Part shown: positions 8,779 to 19,100 of the stretch, in pieces | Layout: each line of letters begins with the position of its first letter | How positions within the stretch are numbered: position 1 is the first letter of the stretch | Assembly (NCBI GenBank): GCA_029624765.1 | Contig: JARSSO010000059.1 | Span: forward strand, 62,001 to 126,000 | Direction: 5' to 3' | Source of the DNA: Candidatus Contendibacter sp. | GTDB lineage: Bacteria; Pseudomonadota; Gammaproteobacteria; Competibacterales; Competibacteraceae | Length of the DNA: 64,000 nucleotides | Made by a program: the position numbers and the translations under genes | Notes under the pieces: model-generated | Told to the model about the DNA's origin: nothing | Databases searched by the model: none | Seen by the model: the letters and a program-made list of their open reading frames with translations, nothing else

Positions 8779-10314
8779 ATGAGCAAGGCTCTTCTCAAAT
8801 CCACCGGCATCGTCAGCGCCATGACCGGCCTGTCGCGGATTTCCGGGTTCGTCCGCGATATGGTCTACGCCCAGATGTTCGGTGCCGGGGCCGGCACCGA
8901 CGCCTTCTTCGTCGCCTTCCGCATCCCCAACTTCCTGCGCCGGTTGTTCGGCGAGGGCGCGTTTTCGCAAGCCTTCGTGCCGGTGTTCTCGGAATATCAG
9001 ACCCGGCATTCCTCCGAGGAGCTTAAGGAACTGGTCGATCAGGTCGCCGGCACCCTGGGCGCGATCCTGCTGCTGATCACCGCCGTCGGGGTGCTGGCCG
9101 CGCCGGTGCTGATCCTGCTGTTCGCCCCCGGCTTCACCGCCGATGCCAACAAGTATGATCTGACGGTGGCGATGCTGCGGATCACCTTTCCCTATCTGCT
9201 GTTCATCTCGCTCACCGCCTTCGCCGGCGGAATCCTGAACAGTTGCGGCAAGTTCGCCGTTCCGGCGGTGACGACGGTGCTGCTCAACCTGACCATGATC
9301 GCCGCCGCGCTGTGGCTGGCGCCGCAAATGGAAAAGCCAGTGATGGGGCTGGCCTGGGGGGTGTTCGTCGCCGGGATCATTCAGCTCGGCTTTCAGATTC
9401 CGTTCCTCAAGCAGGTCAAGCTGTTGCCGCGTCCGCGCTGGGGCTGGGCGGCCCAGGGGGTCCGGCGAATTTTGAACCTGATGCTGCCGGCGCTGTTCGG
9501 CTCCTCGGTGGCGCAGGTCAATTTGTTGATCGACACGGTGCTGGCTTCGTTCCTGGTCTCGGGCAGCGTCAGTTGGCTGTACTACTCCGACCGGCTGGTG
9601 GAGTTTCCACTCGGCATCTTCGGGGTGGCCCTGGGTACGGTGATCTTGCCCAAGCTGTCCCGTCAACACGCCAGCGCGGAAACGGATGGCTTTTCCCGGA
9701 CGCTGGACTGGGCGTTGCGCTGGGCGCTGCTGATCGGCGTGCCGGCGACGGTGGCGCTCGTCATTCTTTCCGGGCCGATCCTGTCGGCGTTGTTCCAGTA
9801 CGGCGAGTTCGACGCCCGCGACGTGGTCATGTCCACCCGCAGCCTGATGGCCTTTGCCCTGGGCCTGGTGGCGTTCATGTTGATCAAGGTGCTGGCGCCG
9901 GGGTTCTATGCCCGCCAGGATACCCGCAGCCCGGTCAAGTACGGTCTGATTGCGATGGGCGCGAACACCGCCATGGTGTTGATGTTCATCTGGCCGCTGG
10001 CCCATGCCGGACTGGCGCTGGCCACCTCGCTGGCCGCCTTTCTCAACGCCGGGCTGCTGTTTTACAACCTGCGGCGGCGAGACATTTACCGGCCGCGCGC
10101 CGGGTGGCTGAAATTCCTGGTCCAACTGGTCGCGGCGAATCTGGCGATGGGGGTGGTGCTCTGGTTCGGGACCGGCGATCTGGAGCAATGGTTGACCGCC
10201 GGCGCCCGCGAGCGACTGTGGCGTCTAAGCGGGCTGATTCTCGCCGGTGGGGGCAGTTATCTGGTGGCGGCGCTGGCGGTGGGAATCCGGCCACGGCAAT
10301 TGCTGCATGGGTAA
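8779..10314 (+). CDS. murJ: lipid II flippase MurJ
   Basis: A 511-residue, highly hydrophobic MVF-family membrane protein with about 14 transmembrane segments. The N-terminus (MSKALLKSTGIVSAMTGLSR) and the following GFVRDMVYAQMFGAG and RIPNFLRRLFGEGAFSQAF segments are typical of MurJ/MviN. It moves lipid-linked peptidoglycan precursor across the inner membrane. In related bacteria ribF-ileS-lspA-ispH follow it. Here those genes lie about 47 kb away in the opposite orientation. Confidence 0.96.
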   Translation: MSKALLKSTGIVSAMTGLSRISGFVRDMVYAQMFGAGAGTDAFFVAFRIPNFLRRLFGEGAFSQAFVPVFSEYQTRHSSEELKELVDQVAGTLGAILLLITAVGVLAAPVLILLFAPGFTADANKYDLTVAMLRITFPYLLFISLTAFAGGILNSCGKFAVPAVTTVLLNLTMIAAALWLAPQMEKPVMGLAWGVFVAGIIQLGFQIPFLKQVKLLPRPRWGWAAQGVRRILNLMLPALFGSSVAQVNLLIDTVLASFLVSGSVSWLYYSDRLVEFPLGIFGVALGTVILPKLSRQHASAETDGFSRTLDWALRWALLIGVPATVALVILSGPILSALFQYGEFDARDVVMSTRSLMAFALGLVAFMLIKVLAPGFYARQDTRSPVKYGLIAMGANTAMVLMFIWPLAHAGLALATSLAAFLNAGLLFYNLRRRDIYRPRAGWLKFLVQLVAANLAMGVVLWFGTGDLEQWLTAGARERLWRLSGLILAGGGSYLVAALAVGIRPRQLLHG

Positions 10315-10453
10315 GCAGGCCTGATCCAGGAAATTGACAACCGCTGACGGCCATCGGCCGTTCTTTCTACTTCGCCGGGAGTGTGCCAAACTGGCTTGAG
10401 GCGTCGGCACTCGTCGTTCTATCCTGCCGGCAAGCAACGAGGAGGGGACAGCG

Positions 10454-11425
10454 ATGACCAAATATGGCTTCGTCGCATCGGGTGGCGGTTATCGGAGTTT
10501 CTATACCGAAGGCGTGTTGGTCTGGATGAAGAAAAACGACCTGCCGGTCGTGCACATCACCTCGACCAGCTCCGGCAACAACATCGTCGTCGACTACCTG
10601 CTGTGGGACTGGCAAGCGGAGGAGTTGCCGCCGGTCTTGACGCGCACGGTCCGGCTCAGCGTCACCGACATTTTCCACGTCTTTTCCAACTTCCTGGGCT
10701 TGCGGCCACCCTTGCTGCCGAGCGGCACGCATCTTTTCACCGTCGACAAGGATAGCTGCCGCAAGTCGCTGTTGCTCGACGACGCCAAGCGACGCGCGCT
10801 GTTGGCGGAGCATCTCAAGGTTCTGCGCTGGGATATCCGGGCCACCAACGTCACCAGGCGGGAAGGGCGGTTCTTCAAGGTCAACGAGATTCTGGCGACC
10901 ATCGACGACGCCAGCCTCGACGGGTTCATGAACGCCTTTCTGGCCGGAATCACCACGATCCCCTACTTCAAGGCGATCACGATCGATGGCGACTATTACA
11001 TCGAGGGCGGTTATCTCGACAACACGCCGCTGCGCACCTTGTTCGAGGACGACGAAGTCGACGAAATCATCGCCGTCGATTTCACCGATTACGATTATCA
11101 CCGCGAGCTGGACAAGCTGTATCGCTCGAACCTGCTTTCCTTGCCGTTCAACAGCATCGACACGCACCTGCTGGTCAGCGATCTTCAACTGACCTTGCCC
11201 AACGCGCGGGTGTTCGCGCAGGCGAACGTAATCAACGAGATGCTCAAGACCATGGGCAAGCAGACGGCGGAAATCGCCGGCAAGCGCTATTACGCCAAGC
11301 CGTTGCATATCCTGCGGCCCAAGGATTTGGAGAGCATGACGATTTCGCTCAAGGACAGCACGGCGCAGAAGCGTTACTTCGAGCTTGGCCAACAGGAAGC
11401 GGCGGCGCTGTTCAAGTCGTTTTGA
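10454..11425 (+). CDS. patatin-like phospholipase family protein with atypical active site
   Basis: A 323-residue patatin-fold protein with a strong SD (GAGGAGGGGACAGCG before ATG). The oxyanion loop SGGGYRS (9-15) is present. The nucleophile elbow reads STSSG (37-41, serine S39) rather than GxSxG. The usual DGG/A motif carrying the catalytic aspartate reads EGGYLDNTPL, with E184 in the aspartate position. No signal peptide is seen. Patatin-family enzymes hydrolyse acyl esters of lipids. The altered elbow and the Asp-to-Glu change leave activity uncertain. The gene begins just after murJ, at a probable rearrangement junction. Confidence 0.8.
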   Translation: MTKYGFVASGGGYRSFYTEGVLVWMKKNDLPVVHITSTSSGNNIVVDYLLWDWQAEELPPVLTRTVRLSVTDIFHVFSNFLGLRPPLLPSGTHLFTVDKDSCRKSLLLDDAKRRALLAEHLKVLRWDIRATNVTRREGRFFKVNEILATIDDASLDGFMNAFLAGITTIPYFKAITIDGDYYIEGGYLDNTPLRTLFEDDEVDEIIAVDFTDYDYHRELDKLYRSNLLSLPFNSIDTHLLVSDLQLTLPNARVFAQANVINEMLKTMGKQTAEIAGKRYYAKPLHILRPKDLESMTISLKDSTAQKRYFELGQQEAAALFKSF

Positions 11426-11520
11426 TCCATCGCCCGGATCGTCGTAACCGTTCAAACTCCTCTTTGGGATGGGTTGCGTTCCTCCGCCCATCCTAAAGAA
11501 AGCAACTGCTTGTAAGATAA

Positions 11521-11694
11521 AGCGCATCGCCTCACCCGCGTGCGATCTATCGCTTTCTCCTGGTCCTGCAAACGCACGTCAAATTCGAGCGTGACAAGGA
11601 CGGTCGCTGGAGCATCGAGATCGTCAAAGAACCGACTGATAAAACCCTGCTCATGCCGCTGGTGCAAAAGCTGTTGAGTTTTGTTGGAGAATAA
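11521..11694 (+). pseudogene. C-terminal remnant of an unidentified gene
   Basis: A frame open from a stop at 11518 reads into a protein-like C-terminus (AIYRFLLVLQTHVKFERD..., ending LLSFVGE) and stops at 11692-11694. It has no start codon or ribosome-binding site. The composition and charge pattern look like the end of a folded protein, so I read this as a truncated gene. The parent family is not recognised. Confidence 0.4.
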
Positions 11695-11733
11695 CTGCTT
11701 TGCATTAAAACCATTCGGGCGAGAGAACATACC

Positions 11734-12324
11734 ATGTCAACGCCGATAACAGAACGGGAATTACTGAACGCCCAGCCCCATCACCGCTGGACCGTGGCCG
11801 AATATCACCGCATGGCGGAAGTCGGCTTATTGCATGAAGACTCGCGGGTCGAATTGATTGATGGGGAGATCATCGAAATGGCACCGATAGGCAGCGAACA
11901 TGCGGGGCACAACAATCACTTGCTAAGTCTGCTTGCTTATCGTCTGCATGGTAAGGCAGTCGTTGCCGGACAAAATCCAGTGGTACTCAACAATTACGGA
12001 GAACCCCAACCCGATATCGCCTTACTGCGTTGGCGGAATGATTATTACAAGACTGCGCATCCTCATGCTGAAAATGTTTTGCTCATCATCGAAATATCGG
12101 ACAGTACCCTCCGCTATGATCGAGATGTCAAAATTCCTCTGTACGCAAAAAATGGTATCCCGGAAGTCTGGCTGCTGGATATTCAAAATCGCCAACTGGA
12201 AATCTATCGCGAACCAATCAATGGCGAATACCGGCAACGAGATTGCCGCTGCGCCGGCCAGATCGCCCCGATTCTCTGTCCCGACGCCGTGATCGATTTG
12301 GCCGAGCTTTTTTCCAATCCCTAA
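11734..12324 (+). CDS. Uma2-family (DUF820) predicted endonuclease
   Basis: A 196-residue protein of the Uma2 family, which has a PD-(D/E)xK-like fold. It shows HHRWTVAEYHRMAEVG, RVELIDGEIIEM (start of the core), the PDIALLR aspartate, the ENVLLIIEISDST glutamate and the lysine in DVKIPLYAKNGIPEVWLLD. Members are abundant in genomes rich in mobile DNA. Their biological role is unsettled. It lies 13 bp before parC on the same strand and may be co-transcribed with it. Confidence 0.85.
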   Translation: MSTPITERELLNAQPHHRWTVAEYHRMAEVGLLHEDSRVELIDGEIIEMAPIGSEHAGHNNHLLSLLAYRLHGKAVVAGQNPVVLNNYGEPQPDIALLRWRNDYYKTAHPHAENVLLIIEISDSTLRYDRDVKIPLYAKNGIPEVWLLDIQNRQLEIYREPINGEYRQRDCRCAGQIAPILCPDAVIDLAELFSNP

Positions 12325-12337
12325 GCGACCTTTCTGA

Positions 12338-14569
12338 ATGACCGAATTGACTTTCACCGCCGACGGCGCCGAGCGCGTACCGCTCAAAATCTTCACCGAG
12401 AAAGCGTACCTGGACTATTCCATGTACGTCATCCTCGACCGGGCGCTGCCGCACATCGGCGATGGTCTAAAGCCGGTGCAGCGCCGCATCGTCTACGCTA
12501 TGTCCGAACTCGGCCTGAACGCTGGCGCCAAGCATAAGAAATCCGCCCGCACCGTGGGAGATTGTTTGGGCAAATATCACCCGCACGGCGATCTGGCCTG
12601 CTACGAAGCGATGGTGTTGATGGCCCAGCCGTTCTCCTACCGCTATCCGCTGGTGGACGGGCAGGGCAACTGGGGTTCGCCGGACGATCCCAAATCCTTC
12701 GCGGCCATGCGCTACACCGAAGCGCGGCTGTCGCCCTTCGCGCAAATACTGCTGGCCGAACTCGGCCAGGGCACGGTGGACTGGACCCCCAACTTCGACG
12801 GCACGCTGGACGAGCCGGTGTTGTTGCCGGCCCGCCTGCCGCACGTGTTGCTGAACGGCGCCACCGGCATCGCCGTCGGCATGGCCACCGACATCCCGCC
12901 GCACAATCTCGGCGAGGTCGCCGCCGCCTGCGTTCGCCTGCTGGATCAACCCGACTGTGACCTGGACGCTTTGTGCGAACTCGTCCCCGCGCCGGATTTC
13001 CCCGGCGGCGCGGAAATCGTCACTCCCCGCGATGAACTGAGGAAGTTGTACCAAACCGGCAACGGCGCGGTGCGGATGCGCGCCCGCTTCGAGCGGGAAA
13101 ACGGCGACGTGGTGATCACCGCTCTCCCGCATCAGGTTTCGGGCGCCCGGATCATGGAACAGATCGCCGCCCAGATGCGGGACAAGAAATTACCGATGGT
13201 CGAGGACCTGCGCGACGAGTCCGATCATGAGAATCCGACCCGGTTGGTGCTGGCGCTGCGCTCCAACCGGGTGGACGTGGATTTGCTGATGGATCACCTG
13301 TTCGCCACCACCGATCTGGAGAAGAGCTACCGCGTCAACCTGAACATGATCGGCCTGGACGGCCGGCCGCGGGTCAAGAATCTCAAGCAGGTTCTGGAGG
13401 AATGGCTGCGCTATCGCGTCACGACGGTGCGGCGGCGGCTGGAACATCGGCTAAACCAGGTCGAACAGCGCCTGCATATCCTGGACGGCTTGCTGATCGC
13501 CTATCTCAATCTGGACGAGGTGATCCGCATCCTGCGCGTCGAGGACAGGCCCAAGCCGGTGTTGATGGCGCGTTTCCAACTGTCCGACGCCCAGGCCGAG
13601 GCGATTCTGGAAACCAAACTGCGCCATCTGGCCCGACTGGAAGAAATGAAACTGCGGGGCGAGCAGGACGAACTGCGCAAGGAGCAAGAGCAATTGCAAT
13701 TGCTGCTCGGCTCCGACAAACGATTGAAGACACTGATCCGCAAGGAGATTCAAGAGGATGCCAAACGCTACGCCGATCCCCGGCGCTGCCCGCTGGTGGA
13801 ACGGCGGCCGGCGCAGGCCCTGGACGAAACCAGCCTGACCCCGAGCGAACCGATGGTGGTGGTGCTGTCGCAAAAAGGATGGGTGCGGGCGGCCAAGGGA
13901 CGCGAGATCGACGCGGCGGCGTTGAGCTACAAAGCCGGCGATGGCTTTCTCGACCAAGCGCAAGGTCGCAGCAATCAATCGGCGGTGTTTCTCGACACGA
14001 CCGGCCGAACCTACACGCTGCCGGTGGCGGGGCTGGCTTCGGCGCGTGGCTACGGCGAGCCCTTGAGCGGCAAGCTCAGCCCGCCGGACGGGGCCAGTTT
14101 CGTCGGCGTCCTGCTGGGCAACGCCGAGGACCTGTACCTGCTGGCGACCGACGCCGGCTACGGTTTCATCTGCGCGTTCGACGACCTGGCGAGTCGCAAC
14201 AAGGCCGGCAAGCTGGTGCTGACCGTACCGGACGGCGCGCGCATCCTGCCGCCCCTGCCGGTTACCGGAATCGAAACCGACCGCTTGGCGGCGGTGGGCA
14301 GCGGTGGCCGGCTGCTTCTGTTCGCCGTCAAGGAGTTGCCGCGCCTGCCCAAGGGCAAGGGCAACAAGATTCTCGACTTGCCGGGCGAGGAGCGGCTGAC
14401 GATTTTGACCCTCGTCCCGCCGGGACGGGGCCTCGTCCTGACCGCCGGCAAACGGGATTTGAAACTCAAACCGGCCGATCTGGAAAACTATGCGGGCGAG
14501 CGGGGCCGCCGGGGTAAACCGTTGCCGCGCGGCTTTCAGCGGGTGGAGCGGGTGGCCGTGGCGGAATGA
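12338..14569 (+). CDS. parC: DNA topoisomerase IV subunit A
   Basis: A 743-residue GyrA/ParC-type subunit. The N-terminal breakage-reunion domain contains [13 protein letters not shown] and the DNA-cleaving tyrosine in AMRYTEARL. The C-terminal part is a beta-pinwheel ending [17 protein letters not shown]. The [19 protein letters not shown] block and length are ParC-like rather than GyrA-like. The quinolone-determining region reads [12 protein letters not shown], so L86 occupies the position of E. coli ParC S80. It works with ParE (not in this window) to unlink daughter chromosomes. A transposon-terminus-like sequence starts at its stop codon. Confidence 0.96.
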   Translation: MTELTFTADGAERVPLKIFTEKAYLDYSMYVILDRALPHIGDGLKPVQRRIVYAMSELGLNAGAKHKKSARTVGDCLGKYHPHGDLACYEAMVLMAQPFSYRYPLVDGQGNWGSPDDPKSFAAMRYTEARLSPFAQILLAELGQGTVDWTPNFDGTLDEPVLLPARLPHVLLNGATGIAVGMATDIPPHNLGEVAAACVRLLDQPDCDLDALCELVPAPDFPGGAEIVTPRDELRKLYQTGNGAVRMRARFERENGDVVITALPHQVSGARIMEQIAAQMRDKKLPMVEDLRDESDHENPTRLVLALRSNRVDVDLLMDHLFATTDLEKSYRVNLNMIGLDGRPRVKNLKQVLEEWLRYRVTTVRRRLEHRLNQVEQRLHILDGLLIAYLNLDEVIRILRVEDRPKPVLMARFQLSDAQAEAILETKLRHLARLEEMKLRGEQDELRKEQEQLQLLLGSDKRLKTLIRKEIQEDAKRYADPRRCPLVERRPAQALDETSLTPSEPMVVVLSQKGWVRAAKGREIDAAALSYKAGDGFLDQAQGRSNQSAVFLDTTGRTYTLPVAGLASARGYGEPLSGKLSPPDGASFVGVLLGNAEDLYLLATDAGYGFICAFDDLASRNKAGKLVLTVPDGARILPPLPVTGIETDRLAAVGSGGRLLLFAVKELPRLPKGKGNKILDLPGEERLTILTLVPPGRGLVLTAGKRDLKLKPADLENYAGERGRRGKPLPRGFQRVERVAVAE

Positions 14570-14756
14570 GAGCCTCTACAAAAACTATCAGGGCGGCACT
14601 GGCTTTCTGACCGAACAGCAGCGTATTCAAGTCTTCCTGCATTTAAAAGACAAGCCGCACTGTGGCGTGGAAGAACTACGCGGTTATATCGAGGGCCAGT
14701 TTGGGATTGTTTATCAATCGAAGCAATCCTGTTACGACTTGCCGAAAGCAGGAGGA
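14567..14756 (+). pseudogene. IS630-type transposase N-terminal fragment
   Basis: Reading from about 14580 gives GTGFLTEQQRIQVFLHL, a middle HCGVEELRGYIEGQFG and ...KQSCYDLPKAGGL, the winged helix-turn-helix of IS630-type transposases. It has no start and no catalytic DDE domain and is cut off by the IS5-type element at 14757. The first 20 bases (14567-14586) match 18 of 20 bases of the terminus at 14759-14778. Confidence 0.6.
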
Positions 14757-15710
14757 CTGAGAGCCTATACGAAAACTAACATATTGTTTTAAAAGTAAAG
14801 TTAGTGTATAACTTTCGTGAAAATTTTGGTTTGAATTAATTTTGAGAGAGGAGCCACGTCATGACTGATAAAAAATATCCGAGTGATCTAACGGATGAAG
14901 AGTGGGAAGTGATCAAAGCTATCCTCTTTAAAGAAGAAGGTCGCTCAATGGGTAGACCGAGAGAAGTCGATTTGAGACGAGTCTGGGATGCCATTAGCTA
15001 TATCAATAAAACAGGCTGTCAATGGGCGTATTTGCCGCATGATTTTCCACCATCAACCACCGTTAACTATCATTATCAAAAATGGATGAAATCAGGACTT
15101 TTCGAGCGAGCTAACCAGGAAGTTCGGCGGATGCTCCGCAAGAAAAACGGTCGGAACGAAGAGCCGAGTGCTGGGATCATCGATAGTCAAAGCGTGAAGG
15201 GAACGGCGGAATCCGCCGAGGAATCGGGATTCGATGGTGGCAAAAAAGTCAAAGGGAGGAAGCATCATATTGTTGTAGATACAATCGGTTGCGTGCTGGT
15301 TGCCTTGGTTCACGCCGCGAATATTCATGATAGCAAGGGAGCCCACTCGGTCTTGGAACGGGTCTTGGAGGCCGTACCCACCCTACGACGAATCTGGGCC
15401 GATCAAGGCTATCAAGGTCCCTTGATCGAATGGGTTAAAAAGACGTTTTCCTGTGAATTAGAGATCGTCCGTCGTAAAGGCAAGAAGTTTGAGGTACTGC
15501 CGCGACATTGGGTGGTGGAGCGCACTTTTGCTTGGCTCAGTCGTTATCGCAGGTTAGTTAGGGAATATGAGAAAAAACCCGCTTCAAGTATCGCAATGAT
15601 TTATGTTGCTTCTATCCGGATTATGTTAAAAAAGCTGTTCCCTAAAACGAATGAAAAGTGCCCATCATAAATGTGTACCTTGGGTTTATACTTCCCGTAT
15701 AGGCTCTCAG
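14757..15710 (+). mobile_element. IS5-family (IS1031-like) insertion sequence
   Basis: The 954-bp element is bounded by inverted repeats that both read CTGAGAGCCTATACG inwards (14757-14771 and 15696-15710). It contains one full-length transposase gene. Both outer edges have the form CTNAG, typical of the target or terminus context of this IS group, but with different central bases, so a clean target duplication is not visible. It is inserted within the IS630 fragment. The same termini reappear in a short element at 25283-25393. Confidence 0.82.
14861..15670 (+). CDS. IS5-family transposase
   Basis: A 269-residue DDE transposase that appears intact. The N-terminal DUF4096-like region (YPSDLTDEEWEVIKAIL) is followed by the DDE domain: D108 in IIDSQSVKGT, D181 in WADQGYQG and E220 in VVERTFAWLSRYRR. 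GAGAGGAG lies about 10 bases before the ATG. It encodes the enzyme that moves this element and, in principle, could act in trans on the MITE-like copy at 25283. Confidence 0.92.
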   Translation: MTDKKYPSDLTDEEWEVIKAILFKEEGRSMGRPREVDLRRVWDAISYINKTGCQWAYLPHDFPPSTTVNYHYQKWMKSGLFERANQEVRRMLRKKNGRNEEPSAGIIDSQSVKGTAESAEESGFDGGKKVKGRKHHIVVDTIGCVLVALVHAANIHDSKGAHSVLERVLEAVPTLRRIWADQGYQGPLIEWVKKTFSCELEIVRRKGKKFEVLPRHWVVERTFAWLSRYRRLVREYEKKPASSIAMIYVASIRIMLKKLFPKTNEKCPS

Positions 15711-16147
15711 ACCCCGGCAACTGTCCGGGCTTTGGGTTCACGATAAAACGAACGTGGCGCTTCAGGCTCTCCCGCGGGCTCTTAGCCTCCCAGAGGGGTA
15801 TCGTGCTACCACGCTCAACCGATACTCTAACCAATTCCAAACATACAAGGGGACTGAACGGTTATAACCGCATCGGGATTCCGATGCGTTGTTTCTCCAA
15901 AAAGGAGGATGGGAGCGCCTCCAGGTTTTTCTGTTATGGCCCAAAGTCAACCTTGCCAGCAGGGGAGCCATGCGCTTGAGGTCTTCAACAATATCGATCC
16001 CCTCAAGGAAGATGGAATTTTTATGAGTTCCAAAAGGCTTGTAACATGCCGCTGGCACTGATTCGGAATAGCCTGTGGGCCGCAATCTTATCGAGAGGAC
16101 ATGCCCTCTCGTCCTTCACGAAATGGGTCTCCGGTTGAGCAGGGAAG
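15711..16147 (+). promoter_or_regulatory. non-coding leader of the helicase-methylase operon
   Basis: No gene is evident in these 437 bases between the IS element and the helicase. Hairpins are present. CGCATCGG/CCGATGCG (15869-15888) has a 4-base loop. CGAGAGG/CCTCTCG (16092-16111) lies 36 bp before the start codon, and CCCGG/CCGGG lies near 15713-15730. Promoter and operator of the operon should lie here, but I cannot name a promoter with confidence. Confidence 0.45.
16092..16111 (+). promoter_or_regulatory. hairpin in the operon leader
   Basis: A 7-bp perfect inverted repeat (16092-16098 with 16105-16111) with a 6-base loop lies just upstream of the helicase start. It could be a repressor-binding palindrome or an mRNA attenuator. 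Its role is not established by the sequence alone. Confidence 0.35.
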
Positions 16148-19100
16148 ATGCCCAGAATCTTCGACAATATCGAAAAGGCTCTGCTGCCAGCGCTGCAAGA
16201 GACGCTCAGGGTTGCCGAACGCGCGGATTTCTGCGTCGGATACTTCAACCTGCGCGGCTGGCGTCACCTTTCCGGTCATGTCGATCAGTGGGCCGGCGGC
16301 GACGGTCATTGTTGCCGATTGCTGGTGGGCATGCACGTTGCTCCAAGCGATGAACTCCGGCAGGCGCTGGGCACGCGCGAGGAGGACGGATTACTCGACA
16401 ACCAGACGGCGTTACGGGAAAAGCGCCGCATCGCCGAAGAATTCCGCCAACAACTGACTTTTGGCGTTCCGACCAATGACGATGAGGCCGTACTGCGACA
16501 ACTCTCCGGGCAAATCCGCGCCAAGAAGCTGGTCGTCAAGGTTTATCTGCGCTACCCGCTGCACGCCAAGCTCTACTTGCTGCATCGCCAGGACGCCAAT
16601 AACCCGATCACCGGCTTTCTGGGCAGTTCAAACCTGACGCTCGCGGGCCTCGCCAAACAGGGCGAACTGAACGTCGATGTGTTGGAGCACGACGCCTGCA
16701 ACAAGCTGGTCGATTGGTTTGAAGATCGCTGGCGTGACCGCTGGTGCATCGACATTTCCAAGGAACTGGCCGACATCATCGATGAAAGCTGGGCGGGTGA
16801 ACGTCTGGTCCCGCCCTATCACGTCTACCTCAAGATGGCCTATCACCTGGCGCGGGAGGCGCGCGCCGGTCTTTCAGAATTCCGCATCCCCTCGATTTTT
16901 GGCGACTCGCTGTTCGACTTCCAGGTCGCCGCCGTCAAGATCGCCGCGCACCACCTGAACAAGCGCGGCGGTGTGCTGATCGGCGACGTGGTCGGCCTGG
17001 GCAAATCGATGATGGCCACCGCCCTGGCCAAGGTGTTCGAGGACGATTACCACACCGAAACCCTCATCATCTGCCCCAGGAACCTCGTTTCGATGTGGGA
17101 AGACTATGCCCACCGGTATCGCCTGCATGCCAAGGTGCTGCCGTTGTCCAGAGTGCTGACCGAACTCCCGGAGAAAACCCGGCGTTACCGACTGGTGCTC
17201 ATCGATGAATCGCACAACCTGCGCAACCAGGACGGCAGGCGCTGGAAAGTCATCCGCGACTACATCGAGCACAATGAAAGCCTGACCGTGCTGCTCTCGG
17301 CCACACCCTACAACAAAACCTACCTGGACCTTTCCGCGCAACTGGCTTTGTTCCTGAATGAAGACGCCGACATCGGCATTCGTCCAGAAAAACTGCTGGC
17401 TGAACTGGGTGGTGAGCACGAATTCATCCGTCGCCACCAGTGCGGCGTGCGTTCGCTGGCCGCATTCGAGAAGAGCGAATTCCCTGATGACTGGCGCGAT
17501 CTCATGCGCCTGTACATGGTGCGCCGCACGCGCGGCTTTATCATGCAGCACTACGCCCGCGAGGATGATCGCGGTAAATACCTGTTGTTCTCGGATGGGC
17601 GCAAGTCCTATTTTCCGAAGCGTCTGCCCAAGAATCTCCGCTTCAGGATCGACGACGCGAACCCGTCCGATCCCTACGCGAGGTTCTACAGCGATCCGGT
17701 GGTCAATGCGATCAACGAACTGATCCTGCCGCGCTACGGCTTGGGCAACTACATTGCGCCCAAACCCAAGACGCCACCCACGTCCGACCAAGCCAAGATC
17801 ATCGAAGGGCTTTCGCGCGCCGGCACGCGCCTGATGGGTTTTTGCCGGACCAATCTCTTCAAGCGGCTGGAAAGCGCCGGCCCGGCGTTCATCCTGTCCA
17901 TCGAACGCCACATCCTGCGCAACTTTATCGTCTTGCACGCCATCGAGAACGGTTTGGATATCCCGCTGGGCGCGCAAGGGGCCGAACTGCTCGATACCCG
18001 CCATTACGACGAAGACCCCGATGGTCTGTTGGCCGACGACAATGGCGATGAAGACGTTACCGACCCGGCTGCCACCAACAGCCTGCGCGCCGAGGCCGAC
18101 TATCGCGCCCGCGCCGCCAGGGCGTATGAAGCCTACAACGGCCCTTTGAAAAATCGCTTCAAGTGGCTGCCAGGAACGCTGTTCATCAAGGCGCTGGCCA
18201 AGGACTTGCTCGTGGATGCGCGGTCCCTGCTTGGGGTGCTCGCCCTGTGTGGCGAATGGAAGGCCGATGTGGACGCCAAGCTGAATGCTTTGGTCGATCT
18301 GATCCAGCAACGCCACCCGCAAGACAAAATCCTGGTCTTCACCCAGTTTGCCGATACCGCCCGCTATCTCAACGCCCAGTTGGCCGCGCGCGGCGTCAAG
18401 CAGGTGGAGGAAGCCACTGGACAAAGCGCCGACCCGACCTCGCTGGCCTGGCGTTTCTCGCCGGAATCGAATGGCAAACGTCACCTCGTCTCCCCTCTTC
18501 CTCTGGGAAAGGAACCGGGGAGGGTTGGGCCACTGGAAGAACTGCGCGTACTGATCAGTACCGATGTGCTTTCCGAGGGCCAGAACCTGCAAGACGCGCA
18601 CATCATCGTCAATTACGACCTGCCCTGGGCCATCATTCGCCTGATTCAGCGCGCCGGTCGCGTGGACCGCATTGGCCAGCAGTCCGACACCATCCTCTGC
18701 TACTCCTTCGTTCCGGCCGATGGGGTGGAGCGGCTCATCAATCTGCGCGCCCGCGTCAAACAGCGCCTGATCGAAAATGCCGAGGTCGTGGGGTCCGATG
18801 AGAGCTTTTTCGACGACGATACGGACGAGCAACTCATCCGCGATCTCTACACCGAGAAGAACGGCATCCTTGACGACGACGGCGACACCGAGGTCGATCT
18901 CGCCTCCTACGCTTATCAGATTTGGAAGAACGCCACGGATGCCGATCCCACGCTGGCCGCCAGGATCGAAGCCATGCCCAACGTGGTCTACGCCACCAAG
19001 GCGCACGAACACCACCCGGCATCGCCCAGAGGCGTATTGGTCTACATGCGCACCGCGCAGGGCAACGATGCGCTCGCGTGGATGGACGAGGCCGGCAAGC

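Noticed and set aside
8692-10188. Long open frame on the minus strand opposite murJ
   Set aside because: It is rich in Gln/His/Gly/Arg with no recognisable domain, and the plus-strand murJ is unambiguous. It is a GC-rich antisense shadow.
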